Shown: positions 43,964 through 52,643 of the stretch, in pieces
How the letters are laid out: each line of letters starts with the position of its first letter
Numbering within the stretch: position 1 is the stretch's first letter
DNA from: an uncultured Kordiimonas sp.
GTDB lineage: Bacteria; Pseudomonadota; Alphaproteobacteria; Sphingomonadales; Kordiimonadaceae
Assembly (NCBI GenBank): GCA_947500295.1
Contig: CANMRM010000006.1
Span: 124,001 to 188,000 of the forward strand
Direction: 5' to 3'
Length of the DNA stretch: 64,000 nt
Translations under genes and position numbers: made by a program
Notes under the pieces: model-generated
What the model was told of the DNA's origin: nothing
Databases searched by the model: none
What the model saw: only the letters and a program-made list of their open reading frames with translations

Positions 43964-45265
43964 ATGATTCCTCGTTACACCCGTCCCGAAATGGCTGCCA
44001 TCTGGTCGCCTGAGTCCAAATTCCAGATCTGGTTCGAAATTGAAGCTCACGCGTGTGATGCTCAGGCCAAGCTGGGGGTCATTCCCGAAGATGCCGCAAA
44101 GGCCGTTTGGGAGCGTGGCAAGTGGGAAATCGACCGCATCGACGAGATTGAGCGTGAAGTCAAACATGACGTCATCGCCTTTTTGACGAATCTTGCCGAA
44201 CATGTTGGTGACGAAGCGCGCTTTGTCCATCAGGGCATGACTTCGTCTGACGTGCTGGATACCTGTTTTAACGTGCAGCTTGTGAAGGCTGCGGATCTTT
44301 TAATTAAGGATCTGGAAGATTTGCTTGTTGTGCTCAAGCGGCGTGCGCTCGAGCACAAACATACAATCTGTATTGGCCGAAGCCACGGTATCCACGCCGA
44401 GCCGGTGACATTTGGCCTGAAGATGGCGCAAGCCTACGCCGAATTTGATCGCTGCCTGGAGCGCATGAAGATGGCACGCAAGGAAGTGGCCACCTGCGCC
44501 ATCTCAGGGGCGGTGGGTACATTTGCCAACATTGATCCGTCGGTGGAAGAGCATGTAGCGGCAAAAATGGGTCTTGAAGCTGAGCCAGTATCCACACAGG
44601 TGATCCCGCGCGATCGCCACGCGATGTATTTTTCCGTGCTTGCAGTTGTTGCCAGCTGTATGGAGCGTCTGGCTGTAGAAGTGCGGCATCTGCAACGGAC
44701 CGAAGTTCTGGAAGCCGAGGAGTATTTCTCCAAAGGCCAGAAGGGGTCTAGCGCGATGCCACACAAACGGAACCCTATCCTGACAGAAAACCTCACGGGC
44801 CAGGCGCGTTACATACGCTCCTTGTGTATTCCAGCGATGGAAAATGTAGCTCTCTGGCACGAGAGGGATATCTCGCATTCGTCAGTTGAGCGATACATCG
44901 GGCCGGATGCAACTGTTGCGCTTGATTTTTCTCTGGCGCGCCTCACGGGCATGATGGACAAACTGGTTGTCTACCCTGAAAACATGCTCGACAACATGAA
45001 CAAGCTTGGTGGCCTTCCCAACAGCCAGCGTGTACTCTTGGAGCTCACACAGGCAGGGGTCAGCCGCGAGGATGCCTACCGCCTTGTTCAGCGCAACGCT
45101 ATGAAGGTTTGGGAAGCAAAAGGAGATGTTCATTTGCTGGACCTCCTGAAAGCGGACAAAACCGTCACTGACAAGGTCTCTGTCGCTGAACTCGACGAAT
45201 TGTTCAACATGGATTATCATACCAAGCACGTCGAGACGATTTTCCGGCGTGTTTTCGGGGAGTAG
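43964..45265 (+). CDS. purB: Adenylosuccinate lyase
   Basis: 433 aa. It splits SAICAR and adenylosuccinate in purine synthesis. The fumarase-superfamily signature GSSAMPHKRNPI is intact; upstream are HQGMTSSDVLDT and GRSHGIHAEP, which carry the catalytic Ser/His positions. The start ATG has only a weak upstream GGA. The other pur genes are not adjacent. A PAS-domain gene starts 3 bp after its stop and is likely co-transcribed. Confidence 0.95.
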   Translation: MIPRYTRPEMAAIWSPESKFQIWFEIEAHACDAQAKLGVIPEDAAKAVWERGKWEIDRIDEIEREVKHDVIAFLTNLAEHVGDEARFVHQGMTSSDVLDTCFNVQLVKAADLLIKDLEDLLVVLKRRALEHKHTICIGRSHGIHAEPVTFGLKMAQAYAEFDRCLERMKMARKEVATCAISGAVGTFANIDPSVEEHVAAKMGLEAEPVSTQVIPRDRHAMYFSVLAVVASCMERLAVEVRHLQRTEVLEAEEYFSKGQKGSSAMPHKRNPILTENLTGQARYIRSLCIPAMENVALWHERDISHSSVERYIGPDATVALDFSLARLTGMMDKLVVYPENMLDNMNKLGGLPNSQRVLLELTQAGVSREDAYRLVQRNAMKVWEAKGDVHLLDLLKADKTVTDKVSVAELDELFNMDYHTKHVETIFRRVFGE

Positions 45266-45267
45266 GG

Positions 45268-45786
45268 TTGGAACAGCCACGCATTCGGGGGTCAGCAGAC
45301 AAGCTGCAGCAGGACAATATCGGTTCGACCTCAACCGAGATTGATGCGCCTACGCTTAAAGTAACGCGTGATCTTCTGGTTGCCTGGAAAGCAGCTTGCG
45401 GGGCGTACGGTGAGCTGCCGGCATGGCATCGGTTTTCGCCTGCTTCACTCGGCAGTTTGATGCCCTTTGTTTATGTTCTCGAGAAACATGGAGCGGAGGG
45501 AGAGTTTCGGGTTCGGTTCATGGGGTCGGCCATCGCGCAATCCGTTGGAGAAGACTATACGGGAGCGATTATAAGCGAGAGCAGTCCCCATGCTTCTTCC
45601 TGGCGGGCGGACATCTACAGAGAGGTTCTGGACCGCAAAGCGCCCATGTTTACCGCAGTTGACCTGGGGGACTTCAACCGCGATTTTACAAAAACCGAAT
45701 GCGTTTTGTTGCCGGTAACCGACCGGGAAGGTTTTCTCAATATGGTCGTTTGTGCTGCAGCACCTTACCCATTGGAGCCCAAATGA
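45268..45786 (+). CDS. PAS-domain protein (PAS_5-like)
   Basis: 172 aa from TTG 45268, with GGGGAGTAGGG before it. The core (residues ~30-165) reads ELPAWHRFSPASLGSLMPFVYVLE, FRVRFMGSAIAQSVGEDYTGA and VLLPVTDREGFLNMVVCAA. This pattern fits the small PAS_5 family of alphaproteobacteria, stand-alone PAS folds with no output domain. The ligand and partner are unknown. It lies directly behind purB. Confidence 0.7.
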   Translation: MEQPRIRGSADKLQQDNIGSTSTEIDAPTLKVTRDLLVAWKAACGAYGELPAWHRFSPASLGSLMPFVYVLEKHGAEGEFRVRFMGSAIAQSVGEDYTGAIISESSPHASSWRADIYREVLDRKAPMFTAVDLGDFNRDFTKTECVLLPVTDREGFLNMVVCAAAPYPLEPK

Positions 45787-45804
45787 TCGACTGTCTCTGG
45801 TGCG

Positions 45805-46698
45805 CTAATCGGTTCTCAGTTCTTCAATAAACTGATCTGGATTGTTTCGAAGTCGTTGCCTGATTTCGTCAGCAATCAGCTGGTTCTTGTTGAGGTGCAG
45901 GTCTTCTATCCAGTCAGACAGTCTCCAGACCAGAGGTTTGGATTGCATCCAGACCGAAAGCCTCAAATGAGGAAGGGTCACATAATCCAGATGGAAAGCC
46001 GGTCGCCGGGATGAGGCTCCCAGATGAAAGAAAATGTCGCCATATATGCCGGCCATAATGAAATGCAGGTCGGTTTTGTTGGACCGCGTCAAATGTCTCC
46101 AATTCATACCGGCCTGCCACAGCGCAAACCCCACGCCTATGCCGGTATCAAACCTTTGCCCAGTTTCCGCCATGTAGCGTTTGAAGGTTTCTGATTGTCG
46201 CATGTCCTCGTCAGGCCAGAACTCAATCGAGATATCGTCCAGAACGCTGGCTTCAAGGAACGTGCCGCACGGGTGCGGCAAATCACTGTCTTTGTTTTCG
46301 GATCTGAATACCGCAGCCACTCTTTGGTCCGGGGTTATCCCTGATATGAGAGATTGGGCCCAGCCATCGCGCATCGGAAAGCTGTCGCAGTCCAGTGTGC
46401 ACAAGTGAGAACAGCCGTCACTTTTCGCGTGTTTAAGCAGCTCACTGAGATAGTGCCCGTGTTCCGGGCCGCCACTTTTTTCATAGGCCGGAAGGTCAAC
46501 AATCTTCACATATGACCGGGCTGCAAGGCGTTGACGTAAAGGCTCCTGCAACCTGTTGGCTGCTGCATAGACGGTGAAGTCAACTCCTCGGGTCGTTTTC
46601 TCGATAAAGTCGAGCTGCAGGTCCAAAATCCAGTCGTCGCGGTCAGCGAAGAAATAGACGCAGGCAATACCCAGCTTAATGTGATCAGAACTTGTCAC
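45805..46698 (-). CDS. Probable GT-A fold glycosyltransferase
   Basis: 297 aa from GTG 46698; the ribosome site is weak, so the start is uncertain. The N-terminal part reads LGIACVYFFADRDDWILDLQLDFI, and CTLDCDSFPM (residues ~100-109) supplies a D-x-D metal motif typical of GT-A glycosyltransferases. The C-terminal half is rich in aromatic residues (FWPDEDM, GVGFALWQAGMNWRHLTR), with no membrane segment. No sugar or capsule genes lie nearby. The family is not identified further; a transferase acting on a nucleotide sugar is inference. Confidence 0.55.
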   Translation of the reverse strand: MTSSDHIKLGIACVYFFADRDDWILDLQLDFIEKTTRGVDFTVYAAANRLQEPLRQRLAARSYVKIVDLPAYEKSGGPEHGHYLSELLKHAKSDGCSHLCTLDCDSFPMRDGWAQSLISGITPDQRVAAVFRSENKDSDLPHPCGTFLEASVLDDISIEFWPDEDMRQSETFKRYMAETGQRFDTGIGVGFALWQAGMNWRHLTRSNKTDLHFIMAGIYGDIFFHLGASSRRPAFHLDYVTLPHLRLSVWMQSKPLVWRLSDWIEDLHLNKNQLIADEIRQRLRNNPDQFIEELRTD

Positions 46699-46887
46699 GA
46701 CCCGGACGGCGCTCGGTTGCGGCTACGCCTGTGATCGGCAGCTCCATGCGCGAAAACAGCGCTCATTTTCATTTTTCTGGCCCCACGGAATAACGTCAAC
46801 GAATGACTATACCTTCGCCGAAACCGCCCCTATAGTGCAACCCGCAAATCGCGGCACGCATAGGCGGGGTATGAAAGCGGGCAGAAT

Positions 46888-47631
46888 ATGAGTGATCAGA
46901 AGAGTGCGGCACTGCTGATAATTGGTGATGAGATATTGTCAGGTAGAACGCAGGACAAAAACCTTTCCTATCTAGCCACTTGGTTGAACGAGGCCGGAAT
47001 TCAGTTATTGGAGGCGCGTGTTGTTCCTGACGAGCAGGATACAATTGTTGCGGCTGTAAATATGCTCAGGGCAGAGTTCGACTATGTTTTTACCACAGGT
47101 GGCATAGGGCCAACCCACGACGACATCACGTCGGAATGTATTGCACTGGCGTTCGAGAGGCCGCTCACCATTCATTCTGAAGCATACCGCCTTCTGGAGG
47201 AGCACTACGGCGCGGCAGAATTCACCAAGGCACGGCAACGCATGGCTCATACACCTGAAGGTGCCGAGTTGATAGACAACCCAGTTTCCATCGCGCCCGG
47301 TTTTCAGGTTGAAAATGTGTTTGTTATGGCCGGCGTGCCCAAGATCATGCAGGCCATGCTGGAGGCGATAAGGCCTCGCCTGAAAACGGGCCGGAAAGTC
47401 CTGTCGCGGGCCCTGACGATCCACACGCCGGAGAGCAGGGTGGCAGACACCCTTGGAGACATTCAGGCGTCGCACGAAGGGGTCAGCCTTGGCAGTTATC
47501 CTTTTTTTCGTGACGGTTCTGTCGGCACCCAAATCGTTGTGCGCTCCCTTTCAGAAGAAAAGATCACGAAAGCCCTCTCCGATCTTCGCGCATTTTGCAC
47601 TCAGGCCGGATACCGATTTGACGAGGTTTAA
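46888..47631 (+). CDS. CinA/MoaB-like molybdopterin-binding domain protein
   Basis: 247 aa. It matches the N-terminal domain of CinA (AALLIIGDEILSGRTQDKNL, then VPDEQDTI and FTTGGIGPTHDDITSE), the fold shared with MoaB/MogA. The C-terminal nicotinamide-mononucleotide deamidase domain (PncC) of full CinA is absent. Related short forms are annotated competence/damage-inducible protein A; a nucleotide-pyrophosphatase role is known for full-length CinA only. A tRNA-Leu gene follows. Confidence 0.88.
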   Translation: MSDQKSAALLIIGDEILSGRTQDKNLSYLATWLNEAGIQLLEARVVPDEQDTIVAAVNMLRAEFDYVFTTGGIGPTHDDITSECIALAFERPLTIHSEAYRLLEEHYGAAEFTKARQRMAHTPEGAELIDNPVSIAPGFQVENVFVMAGVPKIMQAMLEAIRPRLKTGRKVLSRALTIHTPESRVADTLGDIQASHEGVSLGSYPFFRDGSVGTQIVVRSLSEEKITKALSDLRAFCTQAGYRFDEV

Positions 47632-47741
47632 AGGCTGGCGCCTTGCTCTACTGAGCTGTTGAATGAACAGTGTTTTTCAGGATTGTAATCAGCAGCCAGT
47701 GCTTTATAACGCGCAAAAGGATACCTGAAATTTCCAAGCGT

Positions 47742-47829
47742 GCCCGCGTGATGGAATTGGTAGACATACAAGACTTAAAATCTTGAGGCCCTTGTGGCCG
47801 TGCCGGTTCGAGTCCGGCCGCGGGTACCA
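47742..47829 (+). tRNA. tRNA-Leu (anticodon UAA), CCA encoded
   Basis: The acceptor stem GCCCGCG (47742-47748) pairs with CGCGGGT (47819-47825, one G-U), discriminator A, then CCA at 47827-47829. The anticodon stem CAAGA/TCTTG frames the loop CTTAAAA with anticodon TAA. A long variable arm (class II) and a T arm with GGTTCGAGTCC follow, as expected for tRNA-Leu. Confidence 0.95.
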
Positions 47830-47865
47830 AATTCCCAACAGTTTCAAGCGTTTCGCAGCCAGAAG

Positions 47866-48399
47866 TCAGCAGTCCAGGCTGCCGATCACCAGCATCACGC
47901 GCAAAACATCCTGTTTTGCAATACGGATGTCTTTTGCCGGATTAAACTGGCGAACCAGCAAGTAGTTTTCCTGCCAACCCAGAAACTGTTTGATAAAGCC
48001 CTTGTGTTCCACCGTCTCCACCAGCACAAACCTTGATTTCAAGACAGACGTGTTTGGATGCACATAAACCAGATCACCGTTTTTATATTTCGGGGCCATG
48101 GAATCGCCGCTGACAAACACCGAGAACGCATCGTTGATACCTTGCAGGTCTGCCGGCCTGAAGGTCCAGTCTATGGGGTGTTCCTCAATCACAAAATTGC
48201 CGTCGCTGCCGCCTTGAGCGCGCCCACGGACAGGCAAGTTGCGGTCTCGGCTAAAGGCGATTGGCTCCAGCTTTGGAGGTTGCGTGCTTGTTGCGACCGT
48301 TCGGTAGCCACCATGTGCACCATGACTGTCAAAAAGGACAGGATCCATGAGGTCAGCTTGCGTAGGTGCGTCAGGCGTGGCAGATATTTTTTGCATCAT
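47866..48399 (-). CDS. S24-family peptidase/repressor-like protein lacking a helix-turn-helix
   Basis: 177 aa. Residues ~55-175 match the LexA/phage-repressor C-terminal protease fold: LPVRGRAQGG, FVSGDSMAPKYKNGDLVYVHP with Ser100, and GFIKQFLGW with Lys137 as the second catalytic residue. The first ~50 residues show no HTH, unlike the usual HTH-S24 proteins of alphaproteobacteria. An SOS box and a perfect TATAAT lie directly upstream. It may be a UmuD-like or co-repressor-type SOS protein; function unproven. It is convergent with tRNA-Leu. Confidence 0.75.
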   Translation of the reverse strand: MMQKISATPDAPTQADLMDPVLFDSHGAHGGYRTVATSTQPPKLEPIAFSRDRNLPVRGRAQGGSDGNFVIEEHPIDWTFRPADLQGINDAFSVFVSGDSMAPKYKNGDLVYVHPNTSVLKSRFVLVETVEHKGFIKQFLGWQENYLLVRQFNPAKDIRIAKQDVLRVMLVIGSLDC

Positions 48400-48401
48400 A
48401 T

Positions 48402-48424
48402 GTTCCCTTTTTGTTCTTATTATA
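48402..48424 (-). promoter_or_regulatory. SOS box (LexA site) and -10 element of the S24 gene
   Basis: GTTC (48402-48405), 7 bp, GTTC (48413-48416) is the alphaproteobacterial LexA direct-repeat site. On the minus strand TATAAT occupies 48424-48419, so the box covers the predicted transcription start and ribosome site, 2-17 bases before the ATG. Confidence 0.68.
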
Positions 48425-48597
48425 CACGTGCTTTTCAGGCGGGAAACACAAAAGTGCCCACCCTTAACGACTTTTAAAGGCTTTAGCCTCTAACTAAATG
48501 AAAGTGCGGCAGTTTTACGAATACTACCAAATGTCATAACCAAGGCTACTGGGATTGTAGGGTGCCATTAGACCGAAAAACAGTTTCGGAAGATCTC

Positions 48598-50217
48598 ATG
48601 GATGCACTTGATTGGCTGCCTGCAATCGAGGCAGTTTCTCCTGCTTTTGTCGAACTTGATCAGGACGGTATGGTGATCCGGCACCGGGGCGAGTTGAACG
48701 AGCTGTTTGGCTATGCCGGAGACCAGCTAGCAGGAACTTCATTCATCTCGGTTCTACATGAAAAAGACCGGCCAATATGGCGTCTTGTTCAGGAGCGCCT
48801 GCGGCGGACCAGCCGGCTTTCTCCGTTTCCCATTCGGATAAAAAGGCACGACGACACCGTTGGCGCCGTGGAGGTCACCGTTGCAAAACACGATACGGGT
48901 GACGGTGTTCATCTGCAACTGGCGATATCAAAATACCATGGGCATTTGTCCCTGGATGTTGCCAAGCGCCCACCGTCCAGCAAAGCGCGTGAATTCAAAC
49001 TGGATGATTTCAAGAGCCTTGCTGATAGGCTCCAGCGGTATGCGGCAGAGCAGGGCGAGAGCCCGGTTGCCACGCTATTGCGTCTTGCGGGCATTTCTGA
49101 TGATGGTGAAAAAATAGCGTCGGGCGCCGAAGGCCTTTGGGCCGCCTACAAGCTTCTTGCGGATGCCGCGTCGGAGCAGGCCGCCAAAGGTGCCCTTGAG
49201 GAAAAGAGGCAGTTGCACGAACAGCAGGGTGATGGCTCCGCTGCGACGGTGGAAAGTGACGGTAAGGAAATGAAGGCTGCGGTGCGCAGTGCCTACCGCA
49301 AATCGGAAGACACAAATTATGTTACCGTCGCCGGAGACGACGGTATTTCGGAAGCAGAGGCGGTGAAAGCCGCAGTTTACGCGATGAAACAGGCGGCAAG
49401 TTCCGAGCGGGCCGTTACGATGAAAGCGCTGACCGGTGGCTATGAGCGTCGACTGGAAAAGGTTCGCAACCAGCTCCGTGTATTCAAAAAAATAGTTGTG
49501 CAGGAGAAGTTTGATGTTGCCCTGCAGCCCATTGTTGGACTGGCTGATGGTCAAATTCATCATTTTGAAGCACTGGCCAGATTCGATAGCAGTTTTTATT
49601 CAGGCTCTCCATTTGAATTCATGTGTTTTGCGGAAGACGTTGGCGTCATTCACGAATTTGACCTGGCCATGACGATGAAGGTCGTGTCCCTGCTGAAGCG
49701 AGTGCGCCGTATAGGGTTCGATACAAATATTGCGGTGAATATTTCAGGCCGTTCCATTCAGTCTCCTGCCTTTTTGCGTCACTTTTTTCGAATTCTTGAA
49801 GACTGCGCGGACGTTAGAGATCAGCTCAGTTTTGAGCTGACGGAATCAAGCCAGATTGATGACCTTGAAACCACGAACCGAATATTGTCGCGTATCCGGG
49901 ATTTTGGACACAAAGTTGCGCTCGATGATTTTGGTGCTGGTGCTGCCGGCCTTCAGTATTTGCGGGTCCTGAAAGTTGACTACGTAAAAATTGACGGCAT
50001 CTATGTCCGAAAGGCTCTGGAAGACAGCGAAAACAGGGCCTTTCTCAAATCTATTGCCGATCTGTGCAACGGGCTTGGCATTCAGACTATTGGCGAGTGC
50101 ATTGAAGTCGATATGCAACAGCAGTTTTTGTCATCCATAGGTGTCGGATACGGGCAGGGGTGGTTGTTTGGCAAGCCGCTTCCGGTTGACGAAGCGCTGA
50201 CAACATTTCTTTCCTGA
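48598..50217 (+). CDS. PAS-EAL domain protein (c-di-GMP phosphodiesterase)
   Basis: 539 aa from ATG 48598 (GGAAG six bases before); an in-frame GTG at 48562 would add 12 residues. An N-terminal PAS (VELDQDGMVIRHRGEL, LFGYAGDQLAGTSFISVLHEKDR) is followed by a ~150-residue helical linker, then EAL (residues ~310-530). EAL signature positions are present: FEALARF, INVSGRS in loose form, FELTESS, LDDFGAG and VKIDG; the terminal AEGVE is altered to GECIE but keeps the Glu. It should hydrolyse c-di-GMP. It lies just upstream of the flagellar hook-associated genes, so a motility link is plausible. Confidence 0.87.
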   Translation: MDALDWLPAIEAVSPAFVELDQDGMVIRHRGELNELFGYAGDQLAGTSFISVLHEKDRPIWRLVQERLRRTSRLSPFPIRIKRHDDTVGAVEVTVAKHDTGDGVHLQLAISKYHGHLSLDVAKRPPSSKAREFKLDDFKSLADRLQRYAAEQGESPVATLLRLAGISDDGEKIASGAEGLWAAYKLLADAASEQAAKGALEEKRQLHEQQGDGSAATVESDGKEMKAAVRSAYRKSEDTNYVTVAGDDGISEAEAVKAAVYAMKQAASSERAVTMKALTGGYERRLEKVRNQLRVFKKIVVQEKFDVALQPIVGLADGQIHHFEALARFDSSFYSGSPFEFMCFAEDVGVIHEFDLAMTMKVVSLLKRVRRIGFDTNIAVNISGRSIQSPAFLRHFFRILEDCADVRDQLSFELTESSQIDDLETTNRILSRIRDFGHKVALDDFGAGAAGLQYLRVLKVDYVKIDGIYVRKALEDSENRAFLKSIADLCNGLGIQTIGECIEVDMQQQFLSSIGVGYGQGWLFGKPLPVDEALTTFLS

Positions 50218-50286
50218 AACTGCGTATCCCATTTAAGCGCATTCTCGTCACGACCACGTGGCCGTACCGGTCATGCGTTGAGGGTT

Positions 50287-50302
50287 TGGCACATGCTTTG
50301 CT
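50287..50302 (+). promoter_or_regulatory. Sigma-54 promoter upstream of flgK
   Basis: TGGCACATGCTTTGCT matches the -24/-12 consensus (TGGCAC-N5-TTGC); GG at 50288-50289 and GC at 50300-50301 are separated by the required 10 bp. Sigma-54 drives the late hook/basal-body genes in alphaproteobacteria such as Caulobacter. Confidence 0.75.
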
Positions 50303-50354
50303 TATTTTACCTTGAAAATAACCGCCGATATTGGCGTGCAAGGTCTGAGGGCAA

Positions 50355-50531
50355 ATGCAGGAAACCAGTAACACATTGGAATATATTGGAAAAAATTCCA
50401 CCGTTAGTGCTCGTAGCTTGTATCGAGGACAGAAGGTTGGCGGGCCAAACTTGCCGTCGGTAAAACCTTATCCGGCAATTGCTGCCGCACGCGAAGATTA
50501 TTTTGGCGAGGTTGTTCATGTCGCTGAATAA
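50355..50531 (+). CDS. Small 58-residue ORF in the flgK leader
   Basis: ATG 50355 to TAA 50529-50531, with GAGGG at 50347-50351 and a stop codon just upstream in frame. It lies ~40 bp after the predicted sigma-54 start and overlaps the first 14 bases of flgK, so translation is probably coupled. The protein begins MQETSNTLEYIG, has a Pro-rich middle (GGPNLPSVKPYPAIAAA) and ends HVAE; no signal peptide or membrane segment. I do not recognise a family. It could be a chaperone-like or leader peptide for FlgK, but that is only context. Confidence 0.55.
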   Translation: MQETSNTLEYIGKNSTVSARSLYRGQKVGGPNLPSVKPYPAIAAAREDYFGEVVHVAE

Positions 50532-52632
50532 CATCATTTCAACATCGCTTTCGGGGCTGTTTACCAATCAGGCAGCCATTCGGGTTACGTCGAACAATAT
50601 TGCGAACGTTAATACTGAAAATTACGCCCGTGTGCGCGTCAATACAGAAGCCAATGTTGTTCAGGGCACATCCGCCGGTGTCAATATTGGTTCGATTGAG
50701 CGCGTAGTTGACGAGTTTCTTGAAACAGCACTTCGGACGGCGGTTTCCAACTCAGAAGAGTTTTCCGCTCAGCGGGAATTTCACGACCGCTTTCAAGGTA
50801 TTTTGGGAGACCCTGCCTCAGACAGCTCCCTGGCAGCGCGTCTTGATCAATTCTACAGTTCAATCGCAGATCTGACCCTCAACCCTGCCGACGTGCTGCG
50901 TCGCCAGCAAACTATAAGCGAATTGCAGAGCTTTCTCGACCAGGTGGGCGAAGTTCAGGTGCAGATTCAGAATTTGCGCTCGGAAGCCAGCCAGCAGATG
51001 GCGGAGACAGTCCAGTCGATTAACGAAGAACTGCAACGCATCAACTCAATAAACCCTTTGCTTGTCCGGCAACAGGCGCTGAGCGAAGAAACGGGCGGAC
51101 TTGAAGGGCAACTTGCAGATTCTCTCGCCAACCTTAGCGAATTGATCGATATCAGAGTCAGTCGCTCGGACACTGGCCAGGTCACTGTTACGACGCAGTC
51201 TGGCTACCCGCTGGTTGACAGCAGCCTTTCCCAGCTTACCTACAATGCGCCCGGCATCGTGACGTCAGGGACTTTCTTTCCTGCGGTCACCATTAATCGA
51301 GTGAACGACGAAACACTCGAGTCCATCTCGACAGACGTAGATTTGTCCCCCCATATTCGTTCTGGCCGATTGGCTGGTTTGACTGAAATGAGAGACAGTC
51401 AGCTTGTCGACCTGTCCCTCTCTATCGGCGAGTTGTCGGCCAGGCTCGCCGACGAATTTAACGCCATTCAAAACCAGTTTGTTGCTGTGCCTCCGTCCAA
51501 CTCGTTGACCGGCGTGCCAACGTTTGTGGATGGTGCCCATGCCACCAACTTCAGTGGCGCTGTCACTTTTGCAATTGTCGACGACCAAAACCAGCTGGTT
51601 TCGACGACAACGGTTGATTTTGATGGGGCGCCGCCCGCGGATTTTAATGCCCTGATCACACAAGTGAATACGGCTCTTGGGGGCAACGGTACACTGGCGC
51701 TCACGAACGGCGAGATGAGTTTTGGGGCCACTAACGCCTCGCACGGTGTCGTGATTTATGATGATGAAACCACGCCAAGTGACCGTGGCGGCAGGGGCTT
51801 CAGCCACTTTTTTGGTATGAATAACCTGATTGAGGCAAGCAGGCCCGGTATCTATGACACCGGCCTGGATGGCACCGAAGACCATAATCTGAATGTGGGA
51901 GGGACCATCAGCTTCCAGGTTGTCAATGGCAATGGCAGCGAACTGGACACTGTGTCGGTCAACACGACAGGTACGACCTATGCGGATATGATTGCCGAAT
52001 TGAACAATGTCGCTGGCCTTGGCGCCTATTTCACGTTTGCCCTCGGCAGCGAAGGCCAGCTTACTTTCAGTGAAAACGCCGGTTACGATGATTTGTCGAT
52101 CAGGGTGCGGTCTGACACAACAGAAGCTGGTAGCAGCGGCCTTAGTTTCACACGTATCTTTGGCATTGGCGACACTTTCAAAGTTGATGCAGCGAAAGAC
52201 TTGCAGGTGCGCAGCGTTATTCAGGCTGATCCCAACTTGTTGGCTCTCGGGTCCTTCGACACGGCAGCTGCAGTTGGCGATGTTGCACTCACGAGCGGTG
52301 ATCAGCGAGGTGCTCTGGCCTTGCAAAATCTGGAGACCAGCCTGGTGGCTTTTGAGACGGCAGGTGAGCTGCGTTCCGGTAACGTGACACTGTCGCAGTA
52401 TGTTGGGCGAATTCTTGGCAATGCTGGTTTGATGGCTCAGAGGGCGGAAAATTTCGAGGAAGATAATCTTGCTCTTCGACAGGAAGTTGCACAGCGGAAC
52501 TCGGATGTTTCTGGCGTCAACATGGACGAAGAACTTGCAAACCTTGTCGTCTATCAAAATGCCTATAATGCCGCCGCACGAATTTTATCCAGTGTTCAGG
52601 AGCTATATGACTCGCTCCTGAACGCGGTTTAG
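50518..52632 (+). CDS. flgK: Flagellar hook-associated protein 1 (FlgK)
   Basis: 704 aa from ATG 50518 with GGCGAGG upstream. The flagellar-rod N-terminal motif (SLSGLFTNQAAIRVTSNNIANVNTENYARVRV) and the C-terminal motif (DEELANLVVYQNAYNAAARILSSVQELYDSLLN) bracket a long variable domain, as in FlgK, the first junction protein between hook and filament. It is exported by the flagellar type III system. flgL follows 11 bp later. Other hook genes are not in the window. Confidence 0.92.
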   Translation: MSLNNIISTSLSGLFTNQAAIRVTSNNIANVNTENYARVRVNTEANVVQGTSAGVNIGSIERVVDEFLETALRTAVSNSEEFSAQREFHDRFQGILGDPASDSSLAARLDQFYSSIADLTLNPADVLRRQQTISELQSFLDQVGEVQVQIQNLRSEASQQMAETVQSINEELQRINSINPLLVRQQALSEETGGLEGQLADSLANLSELIDIRVSRSDTGQVTVTTQSGYPLVDSSLSQLTYNAPGIVTSGTFFPAVTINRVNDETLESISTDVDLSPHIRSGRLAGLTEMRDSQLVDLSLSIGELSARLADEFNAIQNQFVAVPPSNSLTGVPTFVDGAHATNFSGAVTFAIVDDQNQLVSTTTVDFDGAPPADFNALITQVNTALGGNGTLALTNGEMSFGATNASHGVVIYDDETTPSDRGGRGFSHFFGMNNLIEASRPGIYDTGLDGTEDHNLNVGGTISFQVVNGNGSELDTVSVNTTGTTYADMIAELNNVAGLGAYFTFALGSEGQLTFSENAGYDDLSIRVRSDTTEAGSSGLSFTRIFGIGDTFKVDAAKDLQVRSVIQADPNLLALGSFDTAAAVGDVALTSGDQRGALALQNLETSLVAFETAGELRSGNVTLSQYVGRILGNAGLMAQRAENFEEDNLALRQEVAQRNSDVSGVNMDEELANLVVYQNAYNAAARILSSVQELYDSLLNAV

Positions 52633-52643
52633 GGAGCTGTATA

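Noticed and set aside
47742-48399. tRNA-Leu next to an S24 repressor-like gene as a prophage or integrative-element boundary
   Set aside because: No integrase, no repeated tRNA 3' end and no phage genes are present; both sides read as ordinary chromosome.
51265-52557. A 430-codon open frame on the minus strand opposite flgK
   Set aside because: It lies wholly inside the clearly coding flgK frame, has Cys/His-rich random composition, no ribosome site and no family motif.
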